A stretch of DNA of 64,000 nt from Marasmius tenuissimus (taxonomy: Eukaryota > Basidiomycota > Agaricomycetes > Agaricales > Marasmiaceae): NCBI GenBank assembly GCA_029532415.1, contig JAQOTA010000060.1:124001-188000 (forward strand), read 5' to 3'. The notes below the pieces were generated by a model, which saw only the letters and a list, made by a program, of their open reading frames with translations, was not told the origin of the DNA and made no database searches. The stretch's first letter is position 1. Each line of letters opens with the position of its first letter. Shown piece after piece: positions 23,262 through 33,829 of this stretch. The position numbers were made by a program, and so were the translations under genes.

Positions 23262-25028
23262 ATGAACAGGCCAGCAGGACCTGGACGGTTACCCTCGTTC
23301 AGTAAGCGACATGCGTCGTTTGATAGTCCACGAGAGATTCCGTTGCCTTCACCGTTGGCACTCGATGGTGGAAGAGACGGGAGAGGGTATTTCGATATCC
23401 CAAAGGTAGACGGGAGAGAGGAAGTCAGGAAAGAAATGAAGGAACGGGAACGGGAAAAGGTGTGCCTCTTCGTCATCTTTCGGACTCGTCGTCGGTGTAC
23501 TCATAGAATTGGGGTACAGGCTCATTCGCATTCACGGTCGTACCACCATACTCATCACCACCACCATTCAAAAGAATCGAATCATTCGAGAGAGTCACAC
23601 CCATCGTACCAACATCACAGCCCGCATTCGTCTATCGACCGATCGACGCCCTCGCCACCCCTACCGTTGCACGAACCCAAGACACCCACAGCAACGACGA
23701 CTACAACAACGACAAAACCGATATTCCCCCATCCCCGTCCTTATTCTCTCCCTCATTCGTCATCATCATCCTCTTCATCCGGTGGAGACGGCAGCGAAAC
23801 GCAATTCTCAACACCAAACGAACACGAGCCATCATCGTCGTTAGGACTCGCATTGGGCAAGCCAGACAGATCGTCATCGGCGTCGTTACCTCTACCAGCA
23901 CAGATACCGTACCATACCCTACCCAGGGCCCAGCTCGATGGTGCAGGTGCTGGTGGTGCATTAACATCGGGTAGCGGGAGTGTGAGTAGGAACGGAAAGT
24001 TCTTTCGAGAACCACCGCCACTCAGACCTCCACCGGCTCCACCGCACTCCGCTAGCGGAAGTTTTGCTACAGCATCGAGTTCCGGTTCAGGTGCGGGTGC
24101 GGGGGCAGGTTTAGGGTCGAGGTTGCCGTATTTGGAAGACGACGAGGAGGAAGATACAAATGGGGGAAACTATATGACTGCCCTAAGACCCAAAACGAAG
24201 AACCGAACTGCACTGGCAAGTCATCCGCCTGTGATCCTGGAGGAAGGTGCGAGTGGATTGGCGAGGAGCACGTCCGTTGGGAGTACACATGCTCAGATTA
24301 CGACGCCTATAGTTGCGTCGGCCTCGGTGTCGCCTCCGATAACAGCATCGTCATCGACATCGACATCGACATCGACATCAGCCTCGGCGTTTACCCCGTC
24401 TACATCGGAAGAAGTCTGGCGTAACCCACCTCCTGTGCAGCCGCCTGGCCCACGAACGACACCGAGCCCGAAGCCGAGACCTGTGTTGGGTGGAGTCGTG
24501 AATCCGAGTGACTTGCCGCCTGTTCTCCCTCCTCAACGGATGCGAGGTGCTGGTGGAAGTAGCAGCGTCGGGAACCCGAGCAGTAGAGTCGGGCATGGCA
24601 GCGGTAGCGGCGGCGGAGGGGGCGGCGGGGGAATAGCGATACCACCACCGTTACCACATACACCTCCCAATCCGTTCTCGCAAACCCAGACGCCGACGAT
24701 GATGACACCCACGTTGAACAACCCACCTGCCTATGCGCCTTTTCTCTCGCCGCTGCCACCACCACCTGAACGGTGTTGGGTCGAGGTGGAGACAACTCCG
24801 AGGGAGTATAAGCTCAATATCCGGTTGGAAGGGTTCAAGAGGGATGGGATCACCCTTGCTACGCGGAGGAGACGAATCCTGCACGTCGTTGCGGATAGTT
24901 GGGATACCGAGGGCGGAGGTCACTTCGAGAGACGAATCAGTTTCGGATATGATGCTGATCTTGTGGGTGTTAGGGCAGAGTTTGACGGGGAGTGGTTGAG
25001 GGTGAGTGTTCCGAGGAGGATGGTTTGA
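23262..25028 (+). CDS. Hsp20/alpha-crystallin-domain protein with long disordered N-terminus (588 aa)
   Basis: The last 84 residues form an alpha-crystallin-like domain: YKLNIRLEGFKRDGI, ILHVVADS, GGHFERRISFGYDADLVG, VRAEFDGEWLRVSVPRR. Ahead of it lie about 500 low-complexity residues: a charged block (KEMKEREREK), a His-rich run near residues 85-125 (HHTHHHHHSKE), then Ser/Pro/Thr and Gly tracts. Hsp20 proteins are ATP-independent holdase chaperones; typical members are 150-220 aa, so this layout is unusual. I start at ATG 23,262 because the open frame upstream begins with TTG. A 60-nt segment (23,460-23,519) with GTGTGC and TACAG ends could be an in-frame intron, shortening the protein by 20 residues. 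It is the parent of four broken copies. Confidence 0.82.
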   Translation: MNRPAGPGRLPSFSKRHASFDSPREIPLPSPLALDGGRDGRGYFDIPKVDGREEVRKEMKEREREKVCLFVIFRTRRRCTHRIGVQAHSHSRSYHHTHHHHHSKESNHSRESHPSYQHHSPHSSIDRSTPSPPLPLHEPKTPTATTTTTTTKPIFPHPRPYSLPHSSSSSSSSGGDGSETQFSTPNEHEPSSSLGLALGKPDRSSSASLPLPAQIPYHTLPRAQLDGAGAGGALTSGSGSVSRNGKFFREPPPLRPPPAPPHSASGSFATASSSGSGAGAGAGLGSRLPYLEDDEEEDTNGGNYMTALRPKTKNRTALASHPPVILEEGASGLARSTSVGSTHAQITTPIVASASVSPPITASSSTSTSTSTSASAFTPSTSEEVWRNPPPVQPPGPRTTPSPKPRPVLGGVVNPSDLPPVLPPQRMRGAGGSSSVGNPSSRVGHGSGSGGGGGGGGIAIPPPLPHTPPNPFSQTQTPTMMTPTLNNPPAYAPFLSPLPPPPERCWVEVETTPREYKLNIRLEGFKRDGITLATRRRRILHVVADSWDTEGGGHFERRISFGYDADLVGVRAEFDGEWLRVSVPRRMV

Positions 25029-25815
25029 AGTCTTGCCCGTTCGAACGATGAAACAAAATGCTTGCCGTGAATCGTTTGTTGTATAATGTGTTTTTTACGC
25101 TCCCCTCCTCCTCCCGTCCTTGTCTTCAGGCACATATATAGTACATATCTTCCGCCTCTCTCACAGTCACTCGTTCGCGCTCTCCGTCTCTCGCCCCCCT
25201 TTCTATCACTGTCTGTCGCATTCCCACTCAGCATGAAGCATGAAGCATTATATCAGTATACCGACAATTCTCGAACGTTCCTCTCTCCCTCTCCCTCTCT
25301 TGATTCATAGTACATATACGCATCTTACCCTACTTGCTCGCCCGTTTCTTCGATCCACTCCGTACATATTATATATTCTTTACATTACTGACGAATCTAG
25401 TAACGACCGAACGAACGCTTTTTTTTTCCTTTCTGACTTTCTTTGTTCTTCTATCGTTTCTTTTTTGTCGCTCGCTCGCTCGCTTTTTTTTTCTACCTCG
25501 TAATTAGACTCCCAAGCCCCAATAGTGTACAACAGCAATAGCAACAAGAGATATCCGATTTCAAAACATTCAATATTCAACGTCAGAATCCATCTCCTCA
25601 AGCAGGCCCTCCAAATTTACACCTTCGATTACCGAAAAACCCGAATCCCGCGTTCACCTGGCCACTGACCCCACTGTGACTCGGAACTTCCCAGTTTGCA
25701 AGGCCATACGAATTCGCCGACTGCAGCTGCTTCAAGGGGCCAGGTTCCCGCCGAATTCTCTCAGTGTCACTGCAACGTTCAAGCTAAGGAGATCGTGGCT
25801 CGTGATCTTCAGGCA
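25029..25815 (+). repeat. 3' flank of the Hsp20-domain gene, duplicated block
   Basis: Strongly pyrimidine-rich to about 25,500 (CTCTCTCCCTCTCCCTCTC near 25,290). It is near-identical to 43,561-44,662, apart from the MITE there, and to the reverse complement of 4,640-5,340. Position 25,505-25,506 (TA) is the empty site of the MITE. The first few hundred bases presumably hold the 3' UTR and poly(A) signal. No gene. Confidence 0.75.
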
Positions 25816-27045
25816 TGTTACCAGAGAGCAAGGCGGCCTTGGTTGACGGAATTTGAAAGATCGACTAAATATGGGTGGCACCTGGACGTTCGGAATCGCT
25901 ACTCTCCCTCCTCCGATGGTGCACGCTATAGAATGACTGACTTAGACTCCAGTCTTGAGGATGGGAGCCGTGCGTCCAAATGACTTGTGGCCCGTAGGAC
26001 TCGGAGGATCGCGAAGGTGTTGAGGGCATACGTGTAGAAACATCGATCGAGGTACGCACTTGCAACGAGAGTTGAAGCACCCAAGTACTTGTCCATTCTT
26101 GTTTTAATCCCTGGCCCCCTCCTCCCTTGCGGAGATCGGAGAGAAGGAGCAAAGTACAACGTTATCATGGCGGCCAGCTCGTATCGAATTGCCAAGAACC
26201 AATGTACAAACTCACCCGTACTACCAGAACTTCATGATATACTAGAGTGAGGACGGCGGCAGAGCCTGAGGGTGACACGAAACCGTGGATGTTTTCTTTG
26301 TAATTTGCTCGGAGGGGACAGGGTTACTCAGTCTGGTGGATTGTCGCGTCTAGTACAAGGAGAGTATACGCTTCGGGCAGTAGCTATCGAGCTATGTCGA
26401 AAATGTTGAATTGTATTGGAATCGTGGGTTACTGAGATCGCGATTGGGGTTCAACGTCGGCAGAGAGAGAGAGAGAGATGACGGTGAAATGGGTAAAAGT
26501 CGAGTGACGTGGACTCTGGCGTCTGGAGGAAGTGGTCAGTGGTCTCAAAACATCAAACTTAGAATCCGCCATACCACCTTGAATTCTGTGCTTCTATTGA
26601 GGAAGACTGTTAGCTTGTGTCCTTTCAGAAGCCCCTGCGAGGCTAGAAGCAAATACTATCACTGGTCAGAGCGCTCGTTGCTTTCAGTTCCAGTTCAGGT
26701 ACGCGAGGGGGCTGAAGCCGTCGATCGGAGGCGAGCGCCTTCAGTCTGCTCAGAACTGCACGCTTTAGAGCTATTCAGAGGTTGAGTAACGTGAAGTCAG
26801 GCGGGCGCCATGTCTCGTTGGCAACAGAAGGTGAGATCAGAATTGAGCGACAAATTAGTCCTCATGGCCCAATCATAGCGAAGTTCTCCATCATGGCCAA
26901 GTCGAAAGCGACGGTGAGCACTGAGCGGGACTGAGTCGGAGTGAGGGCTTCCTGTCCCGGGCCGACGATCAATATTTCAATGCCAGTAATCAGCCGGGCG
27001 TTGGCCGGACGCTGGTTATAGCTTCAACTTGAACGTCAACCTCCA
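25816..27045. other. Single-copy intergenic region before NLR-D
   Basis: The duplication with 44,662 stops near 25,815, and homology to the NLR-G leader starts again near 27,045. Between them I see a (GA)n run at 26,461-26,479 and short frames on both strands (for example minus 26,195-25,865), none with a recognisable motif. Confidence 0.4.
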
Positions 27046-27091
27046 GTTCAACCTGTGATCTTGCTGCTGTTGTTTTCTCACAGCTTGAAAG

Positions 27092-27217
27092 ATGTCCACG
27101 CAGACAGCGCACCAGTGCAACGTGCTGTGCTCTCGACGCTTTCGCTACTACCGCCATCTCGAACAGATTCTTCGACGTCAATTTCGACTTCAGGCCCTGG
27201 CCAGCGTTCTCATTTGA
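27092..27217 (+). other. Candidate upstream ORF of NLR-D (41 aa)
   Basis: ATG to TGA, 41 codons plus stop, ending 62 bp before the NLR-D start. It begins MSTQTAHQCN and contains RRFRYYRHLEQILRRQ. The same frame of the same length is present ahead of NLR-G (44,878-45,003), with a few differences, some silent. Whether the transcript begins upstream of it is unknown; if so it would be expected to lower NLR translation. Confidence 0.4.
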
Positions 27218-27279
27218 CTGGGCCATCGGATTACAGTCAAACCTGCTCCAGGTGCGCTGAAACACCTCGGACAAGGTCG

Positions 27280-29812
27280 ATGTCGACTATACAAAATACC
27301 CATACTGGTCAGGGTCCGCAGAACAATAATAATGCGGCGTACCAGAATATAAACTATGGAGAGGTGAACAACAGTCTCAACATGACGGTCTCTGAACGTG
27401 CGTTTCTGGTTTCCATTTCATCTTGAAGATGTATCTCAACGTTGTCTTTCGTCTTAGCGCTCAAACGCCTCTGGGATGCAATCGCTGGCGTTGGAGCTTC
27501 GCATAGAGCAGAGCACCAATTTGCTCGTGGGGCGTGTCTCGAAGGGACTCGAGAAGCCGTTCTGGCCATCCTTCGCGAATGGGGGTTGACCGAAGACCAA
27601 CTTCTCCCAATATGCTGGCTCTCAGGTGCCGCCGGTGTCGGAAAGTCTTCGATTGCCCTGTCCATCGCCAAGCTTTACGAGGAAAAGGGTGTCCTGGTCT
27701 CTTCGTTCTTCTTCTTCCGGTCCGATAACAAACGCAATACCCCTTCCGCTCTCATTCCCACCATTGCTTATGGACTCGCCATGACGATACCACTCATGAG
27801 GAATTACATTGAAGAGAGGATATCGAGAGACCCTGCGATTCTGGAAGCCGCATTGGAGGTGCAGTTTCGAGAGTTGGTTCTTGAACTCACCTTGAAGTGG
27901 AGCAGGCAAAGAGCCATCTGGGGCTCTTCGGTTGGTCCTCACATTGTCATCCTTGACGGGCTGGACGAGTGTGGTGATGAAGAGACCCAGTTACGAATCC
28001 TCGACATCATCCGATCCGCTTACGAGCAAACTCCCGAATTCCCTTTGCGATTCTTGATCTGCAGTCGACCAGAGGCTTGGCTTCGGGAAGCATTCTGCGA
28101 CGAGCATCTGCATAGACTCTCGAAGGTCGTTGTTCTGGACGACTCCTTCGAGCCCAACAGAGACATCAGAGAATACTACCTACACCACTTTCGGGAGATT
28201 GCGAGTAGCCCGAAGTACAATCATATCCCATTCCCGAGTCCCTGGCCTTCGGAACGGGACCTCGAAATCCTGGTCGAGAGAGCATGTGGCCAATTCGTCT
28301 ATGCAGCGACGGTGATCAGGTTCATTACGCTCGCGTATGACCATCCTATCACACAGCTTCGTATCATCATCGATAAGGCTCCATCCCGTCGACCGGGAAC
28401 ATCACCATATCAGCAGCTCGACGTATTATATGAGTTCATCCTCAGCGTCAATCCAGACCGTGAGGGCCTCCTCTCTGTCCTAGCCGCTGTCCTTGTCTTT
28501 CCGGAAGGGGGTCTTCATAATATGAGATCCCCCGCATGTATCGAGTTGATGCTAGGGCTTCCCGAGGGACAGGTGGAGTTGACTTTACGTAGTATGCACT
28601 CAGTCCTGGACATACGCGGTCGAGGAGATGAGATTTGTGCTCACCACACTTCGTTCACTGATTACCTGGCCGATCAAACAAGGTCACTTGATTACCATAT
28701 CAACAAGAGAAAATGGAAACGTCCCCTTGCGCGACAGTGGCTCCAGAATCTCGCAAGTAGCAGGATCCGGACTTACAGGTGAGCAGTTATCTATTTCTGA
28801 TCTCCAGATTCTACATGTCCCTGACTTAATGCCACATGTGCAGCCTCAGCCAGCTCTACAGCGGGGAAACCAGGTCCTTCTTCAAACAATGGGTTGAATT
28901 TTGCACGTCGATCACCAAACCAAGCTGGAAACTACTAGTTGATGTGCAGAACGTCGACCTTTCCTTCATGTGCGTGCATACGGGGACCGTCAGTGATGAA
29001 GTATGGAAAGTAATGTTTAGTGCCCTACTGCCATGGCTGGAGAAATATGCAAGTTTAACCATTCATTGACTTCTTTCTTGTACATACTGACTTTTGCTTT
29101 TTATTGCTAGGGTGTTCCCAAGCACGGAAGTTTCAAGGACAAGGACAAAGAGTATCTCATGCAACGATTCAGGAAACGTCCCGAGTGTTTCCACCTTGAA
29201 TGGCCTCCGGGTGCGTGTCCGTCAGACGACGCCATGTTCTGGGTTGTCGAAGCTGCCACTGGATGCATCCATGTGGAGGGGCGAAAACCCAGTGATCCAT
29301 GCCAAATGCCGTACCTCACGGACTGCCGCTGTGATCTCTCTGGAGGAATCAGGTCATGCGATCCACAGCACGTAGCATATCAGGAAGCTTGTATGCAACT
29401 CGTTCGGAGTTGCGTTCCTCGTCTTGAGCAGATTATCCAGAATCGTTTGCCAGGGATGCGACCTTACATGCCCCCAGTGTTGCAACAATTCTTCGACAAC
29501 TTGGCCCATTCTTTGCTCCTGAAACACTGCCATCTTGATACGGAGCTGCTTTCGCTCTGCCGCACCTTTTTTGAACTCGTAGAACGTTGTGTAAAGGTAG
29601 GGGTCATTTCACTCGGCCATGTTCCAGGGGCAAAGTGGAAACTGGTCGAATGGGTTGAGGTGAGTACCATTTCTCTGAGTGTTTGAATCCTTACTCACTG
29701 TTGGCCTGTACTGATCGATATCGAATGATCCCTTTTTCGATAGGCTTTTCCAGATAGGTTCGCTGAAGAACGGGAAAGTTTGAAAGCACAGTTTCTCGCT
29801 TTGTGTAAGTAA
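27280..29812 (+). CDS. NACHT-domain NLR-like protein, paralogue D (753 aa)
   Basis: Five exons: 27280-27397, 27458-28778, 28844-29048, 29111-29659, 29744-29812; joined frame open. Residues 1-39 are N/Q/G-rich (MSTIQNTHTGQGPQNNNN). Walker A GAAGVGKSS is at residues 96-104, Walker B IVILDGLDEC at about 202-211, LICSRPEAW near 240, and HTSFTDYLADQTRS closes the NACHT region near 460. The C-terminal domain has RPECFHLEWPPG, CRCDLSGG and LLKHCHLDTELLSLCRT. Intron 1 is 60 nt but contains an in-frame stop. Intron 3 (29049-29110) begins GC (TAT|GCAAGT), a GC-AG intron at a position where A and B have GTGAGT. First NLR right of the core; its upstream leader is nearly identical to that of NLR-G. Confidence 0.88.
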
Positions 29813-29939
29813 CACGACCAACACTAGATAATTGGTGCCGTGTATTGAGTAATTTATATCGTACGTAGATAATGTAACGGGACGAGTGTGTATCTTGATT
29901 CTCTTTCTTGCCCTATCGGGTGTAAAATATTCAACGCTC

Positions 29940-30240
29940 GGTACTCGAACATAGACCTCGAGAGTAGCTTGCGCATCCCAATATTTTCTTGAAGTTGTAT
30001 CCCAACCAAGGACGATGGCACCTCATAGGCAGAGTGTTCGTCCACAACTTGGTGTTCCTGGTAAGTCGCTCTCCCTCGCCCGTCTTCGTCACCAAGTACG
30101 TCCTGTACCAGGCGCATTCTTGACCTTCGAGACTCCTATCAGCCTCGTCGTCCACACTGTGACGAGACTTCGCGCATTTGATTGCTTCGTGCGTAGTCTC
30201 ATCTACGTCGGCCCTACGCCACCGCTCAGGTGAACTGCCT
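29940..30240 (+). pseudogene. erv46 3'-end fragment downstream of NLR-D
   Basis: Reads SQYFLEVVSQPRTM (compare FQYFLKVVSTQFRTI of Erv46), then GVPG, a 57-nt intron-like stretch with GTAAGT and CCAG ends, then AFLTFETPISLVVH and RLRAFDCFVRS (compare AFFNFEISPILVVH and SFAHFIT). It therefore spans the region of exons 7-9 with most of exon 8 lost. Not functional. Confidence 0.7.
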
Positions 30241-30439
30241 CTCTCCTTACTGTATCTCATGTATAATGTCCCAACCCTGTAACTTCCTACATGATATGTA
30301 ATGTACAAATTCCAGGCTCTGTGTCCACACATAAAACATCCCCTCGGAATCAGACCGGTTCGGGCGTCGGGAGGCCTGCATTGAGCAGTCGAACCAAGTC
30401 ACCATTCTCATCTCTCTGACTCTCATCAACCTCAACCCC

Positions 30440-31720
30440 TGGCTCCCGAAATAACAGCCCTGACAAGCCCCTTCTCGCCAGATTTCACGGCTTCGAACGC
30501 TCCGAGGGCGGACGTGAACGGCTACTGATGGATTATCAGCGGCTCAACTTTGACTTTGCCTGCGGGGCGAGAGTAGTGGCTAAGGCGTAGTCACCAGGCT
30601 ACATGTAGAATAGAAAATGGAATGGGTGAACGATCCGAGAGGTAAAAGCGGAGGGAGTGATACACGTACTCCATACTGGAACGACCGTCTAGGCACCAGC
30701 TCTTTCGATAGTACCATCGAGAGATCCAACGTAACGAGAGAGGCCTCGATGCCAAGCTATGAGAGGAAACGGAGAACGAGGGTATTAGCCCTCATATCGC
30801 GGTGACGCGAATGCACCTGAACAACACACCCCCTCGTCTAAGCAACGTAAAACAACGTCTGGATACAGGAGGATACAGGTCAACGCCCCACTCGCATCAA
30901 CCACCATATCGACACTCTTGGGTCCCGATCTCCAATCCCCAGAACCTTTTTCATATTCGTGCCGTTTCTAATGGAATATTCCACCGTCGTCTCCGAATCT
31001 TGCTTCACAATGGGAACATATGTATCTACTTCCGCTCCGCGCTTGGAATAGGCCCCAGCAAACTCAAGCCCCGATTCTTGGACGTTAATAGCGATGATTC
31101 GGGCTCGTTACCGAGGGTAGAGACGGCGTGAACTTCAATCGCGAGGGGTTCCGTCTATGTCAGTACGTCAGCCTGAGGGAGAATGGTGGGGGAGAAGGGC
31201 GAGAGAAACACGTACCGTGAATCTTCACCGAGCGAGATATGATTTGGTGGTTGGTATACGAGGCTCCCCCGACCACGGAAGAATCGGGAGAGGGTGCCAT
31301 CGTTAGATGGTATCACTGCGAAAGCCATCTCGGGACAAAGCAAAGGTCAACAGATGAAAGGAAGAAGAGAGTGTGAGCACAGGTTGATGATAAGAGACAA
31401 AGGGCGACGAGCGTACGTTGTAATAGCCGGATCTGTATTCAGAGCAGGTGTTTGATGCGCATCGATGTGCGTGAGAGGAGGGGAGATCCGAGAAAGAGAG
31501 GAATGAAATTAGGCCGGAGACTTCGAAGGCAAGAGTCGCTGGTATGACTACGCCACAGGTCAGTCCTAGAACGCAGTAAATGCTTGCAGTAATCAGCAAG
31601 TCAGCGAGGATGGGCATAGGACGTGCCAACCTACCTGGCTCAACCACAATACAATCCCCGTTTTGTGTTTGACCTTTGAGTCGATTAGATTACGATGAAT
31701 CTTCACTAATATCCCGAGCT
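30440..31720 (-). pseudogene. Sorbitol/xylitol dehydrogenase-like (MDR) pseudogene 3
   Basis: Minus-strand pieces: a zinc-lobe-like CSEYRSGYYN near 31,440, CPEMAFAVIPSNDGTLSRFF at about 31,340-31,280 with GRGSLVYQPPNHISL, then a stop-containing Rossmann segment, and a C-terminal part (30,600-30,440) with SALGAFEAVKSGEKGLV. Frames change several times. It lies divergently from Hsp20 copy 2, sharing the intervening leader. Confidence 0.65.
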
Positions 31721-32289
31721 AACAGCAAACGCTACTAGCCTTCAGGAATCTCGAGGAGATCTAGAAATATCCAATGTCCACTCTTGTCGACAAGTCAAAC
31801 CGCCCATTGACACCCTCATCCTTTATCAAGCGGGAATCTAGCCTAAAATTGGTGTTATTGGATGGGGATGAGGACCTGGAGACACGAGTGTTGTAGATAA
31901 TTAGATAGAGTCCGAGTAGCCCATCGCGACAAAGGGTTGAAAGCGTGTTCTAGTGAACGTTGGGACACTGTGGGAGAGTTGAAGAAAGCGCGTCGCGCAC
32001 GGATCACCTAGTGAGCCAGATCGGTTACCACGGCCTGTGGCCCTGCCTATTCCTCCGACCTTCGCAAATATCTCCAAGTACTCCTCGCCAGGCATGGCAC
32101 CCAAAACCGACCAAGAATCACGGTTGGTGGAATACAAAACTCGGGCTCGAAGACACTAGTTTTGCTGTAAACCGGATGCTGAATGAGCAGGGGAATTTGG
32201 ATACATGGGCGAACACCACTCCTCGAGTCTTTTTCGAGGTGCTCAATGGTGAGTGATTGATATTATAGCGGTCCTCGGTCTTTCATTCT

Positions 32290-33650
32290 CACATCTCTGG
32301 TCTACGACTACTCGAGAAGCAACATGAACAACCATCGAACTAGCACTTACTCTTTCCTGAACCCGAAGCGACACACCCTCGTCCTCTCCTTTCTACAGGA
32401 AATCGATCAACATCGCATCAACTCTATCAGTTTTGGCAGACTATCATATGGACAACGAATATACAAGGGAGCGACTTGTCTGATTTTCTGGGAGTGGCCA
32501 ACACCTGGATTGGACCGACCAGGCGCAGACGCCAGCGACCGAGCTCATGGTTCGGATGAGCTATACTCTCCCTATGTCCAATACCAATCTCCTCGTCGTC
32601 GATCTCATTTCATATCAAGTAAAGGCACTACCTTCACTCATGGAACCGGTTCAGGCTCATTCACATACACGGTCGTACCACCACATAATCACCATCACTA
32701 TTCAAAAGAATCGAATCATTCGCGAGTCGTATCCATCGTATCAACATCTCAGCCCGCATTCGTCTATCGACCGATCGACACCTCCGCCATTCTCACCGTT
32801 GCACGAACCCACGACACCCACAACGACAACGACGAAACCGATATTCTCCCATCCACGTCCTTACTTCCCTCCTCACTCATCCGGTGGAGACGCCAGCGAT
32901 ATACAATTTTCAACACCGAATGAACACGAGCCATCATCCTCGTTAGGACTCGCACTGGGTAAACCAGACAGATTGTCATCGGCGTCGTTACCTCTACGAG
33001 CACATATACCGTACCATACCCTACCTAGGGCTCAGCTCGATGGCGGTGCTGGTGCTGGTGGCTCATTGACATCGGATAGCGGGATTGTGAGTAGGAACGG
33101 AAGATTTTTTCGAGGACCACCTCTCTCAGACCGCCAACGGTTCCACCGCATTCCGCTAGCGGAAGTTTTGCTTTGCCATCAAGTTCTGGTTCTGGTTCAG
33201 GTACGGGTGCGGGGGCAGGTTTAGGGTCGAGGTTACTGTATTTGGAAGACGCCGAGGAAGAAGATACAAACGGGAGAAACTATATGACTACCCTACGACC
33301 CAAAACCAAGAACTGAGCTGGGTTGGCGAGTCATTCACCTGTGATATTGGAGGAAGGTGCGAGTAGGAGCTCGTCCATTGGAAGTACACATACTCAGGTT
33401 ACGTCGCTTGTAGTTGCGTTGGTCACGACGTCGACCCCGATAACAGCACCGACATCGACATCGACATCAGCATCGGCCCCCGTCCACTTCGGGAGAAGGT
33501 TGACGTACAGCTCAATGGACTCTGAAGAAGAGGATACAGATGCTTCGGAGACTACTATAGGATTCCTAGTCCACGATCTTGGTACTTCAGGTATGCTGGC
33601 GGAATCCCTTCCACCATGCATCAGCGTTTCCAAATCCTGACACGGTTTCA
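32290..33650 (+). pseudogene. Hsp20-domain gene copy, broken (copy 2)
   Basis: Matches the disordered half of the intact gene: His-rich AHSHTRSYHHIITITIQ, SIDRSTPPP, SSSLGLALGKPDR, and the STSTSA tract near 33,450. Frame shifts lie near 32,640 and 33,130, and TGA at 33,314 follows KTKN. Homology ends near 33,490, before the alpha-crystallin domain, and the sequence runs into dehydrogenase pseudogene 4. Copy 4 (60,600-61,980) breaks at the same point. Confidence 0.7.
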
Positions 33651-33829
33651 GATTGGCTCTTTTCTGATTCATGACGATCGAAGAGTTCGAGATTCGGAAC
33701 CCTCTTCGCCAGTCAGTCGGTTGCTGACTCCTTTCACTATGTCTCGCGTACAACGTTCCAAACCCTTCCTGTGCCTTTCAGCGCGATATATCTTATGTAC
33801 AAATACGAAGCTTAGGCCCCGAAATTACA

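Noticed and set aside
24340..24385. CATCGA repeat as a microsatellite
   Set aside because: It lies in frame inside the Hsp20-domain gene and encodes a Ser/Thr tract, so it is part of the coding region.
27055..27279. N-terminal extension of NLR-D with a hydrophobic, signal-like start (ILLLLFSHSL)
   Set aside because: The open frame begins with GTG, not ATG, and passes through the leader; the conserved ATG is at 27,280.
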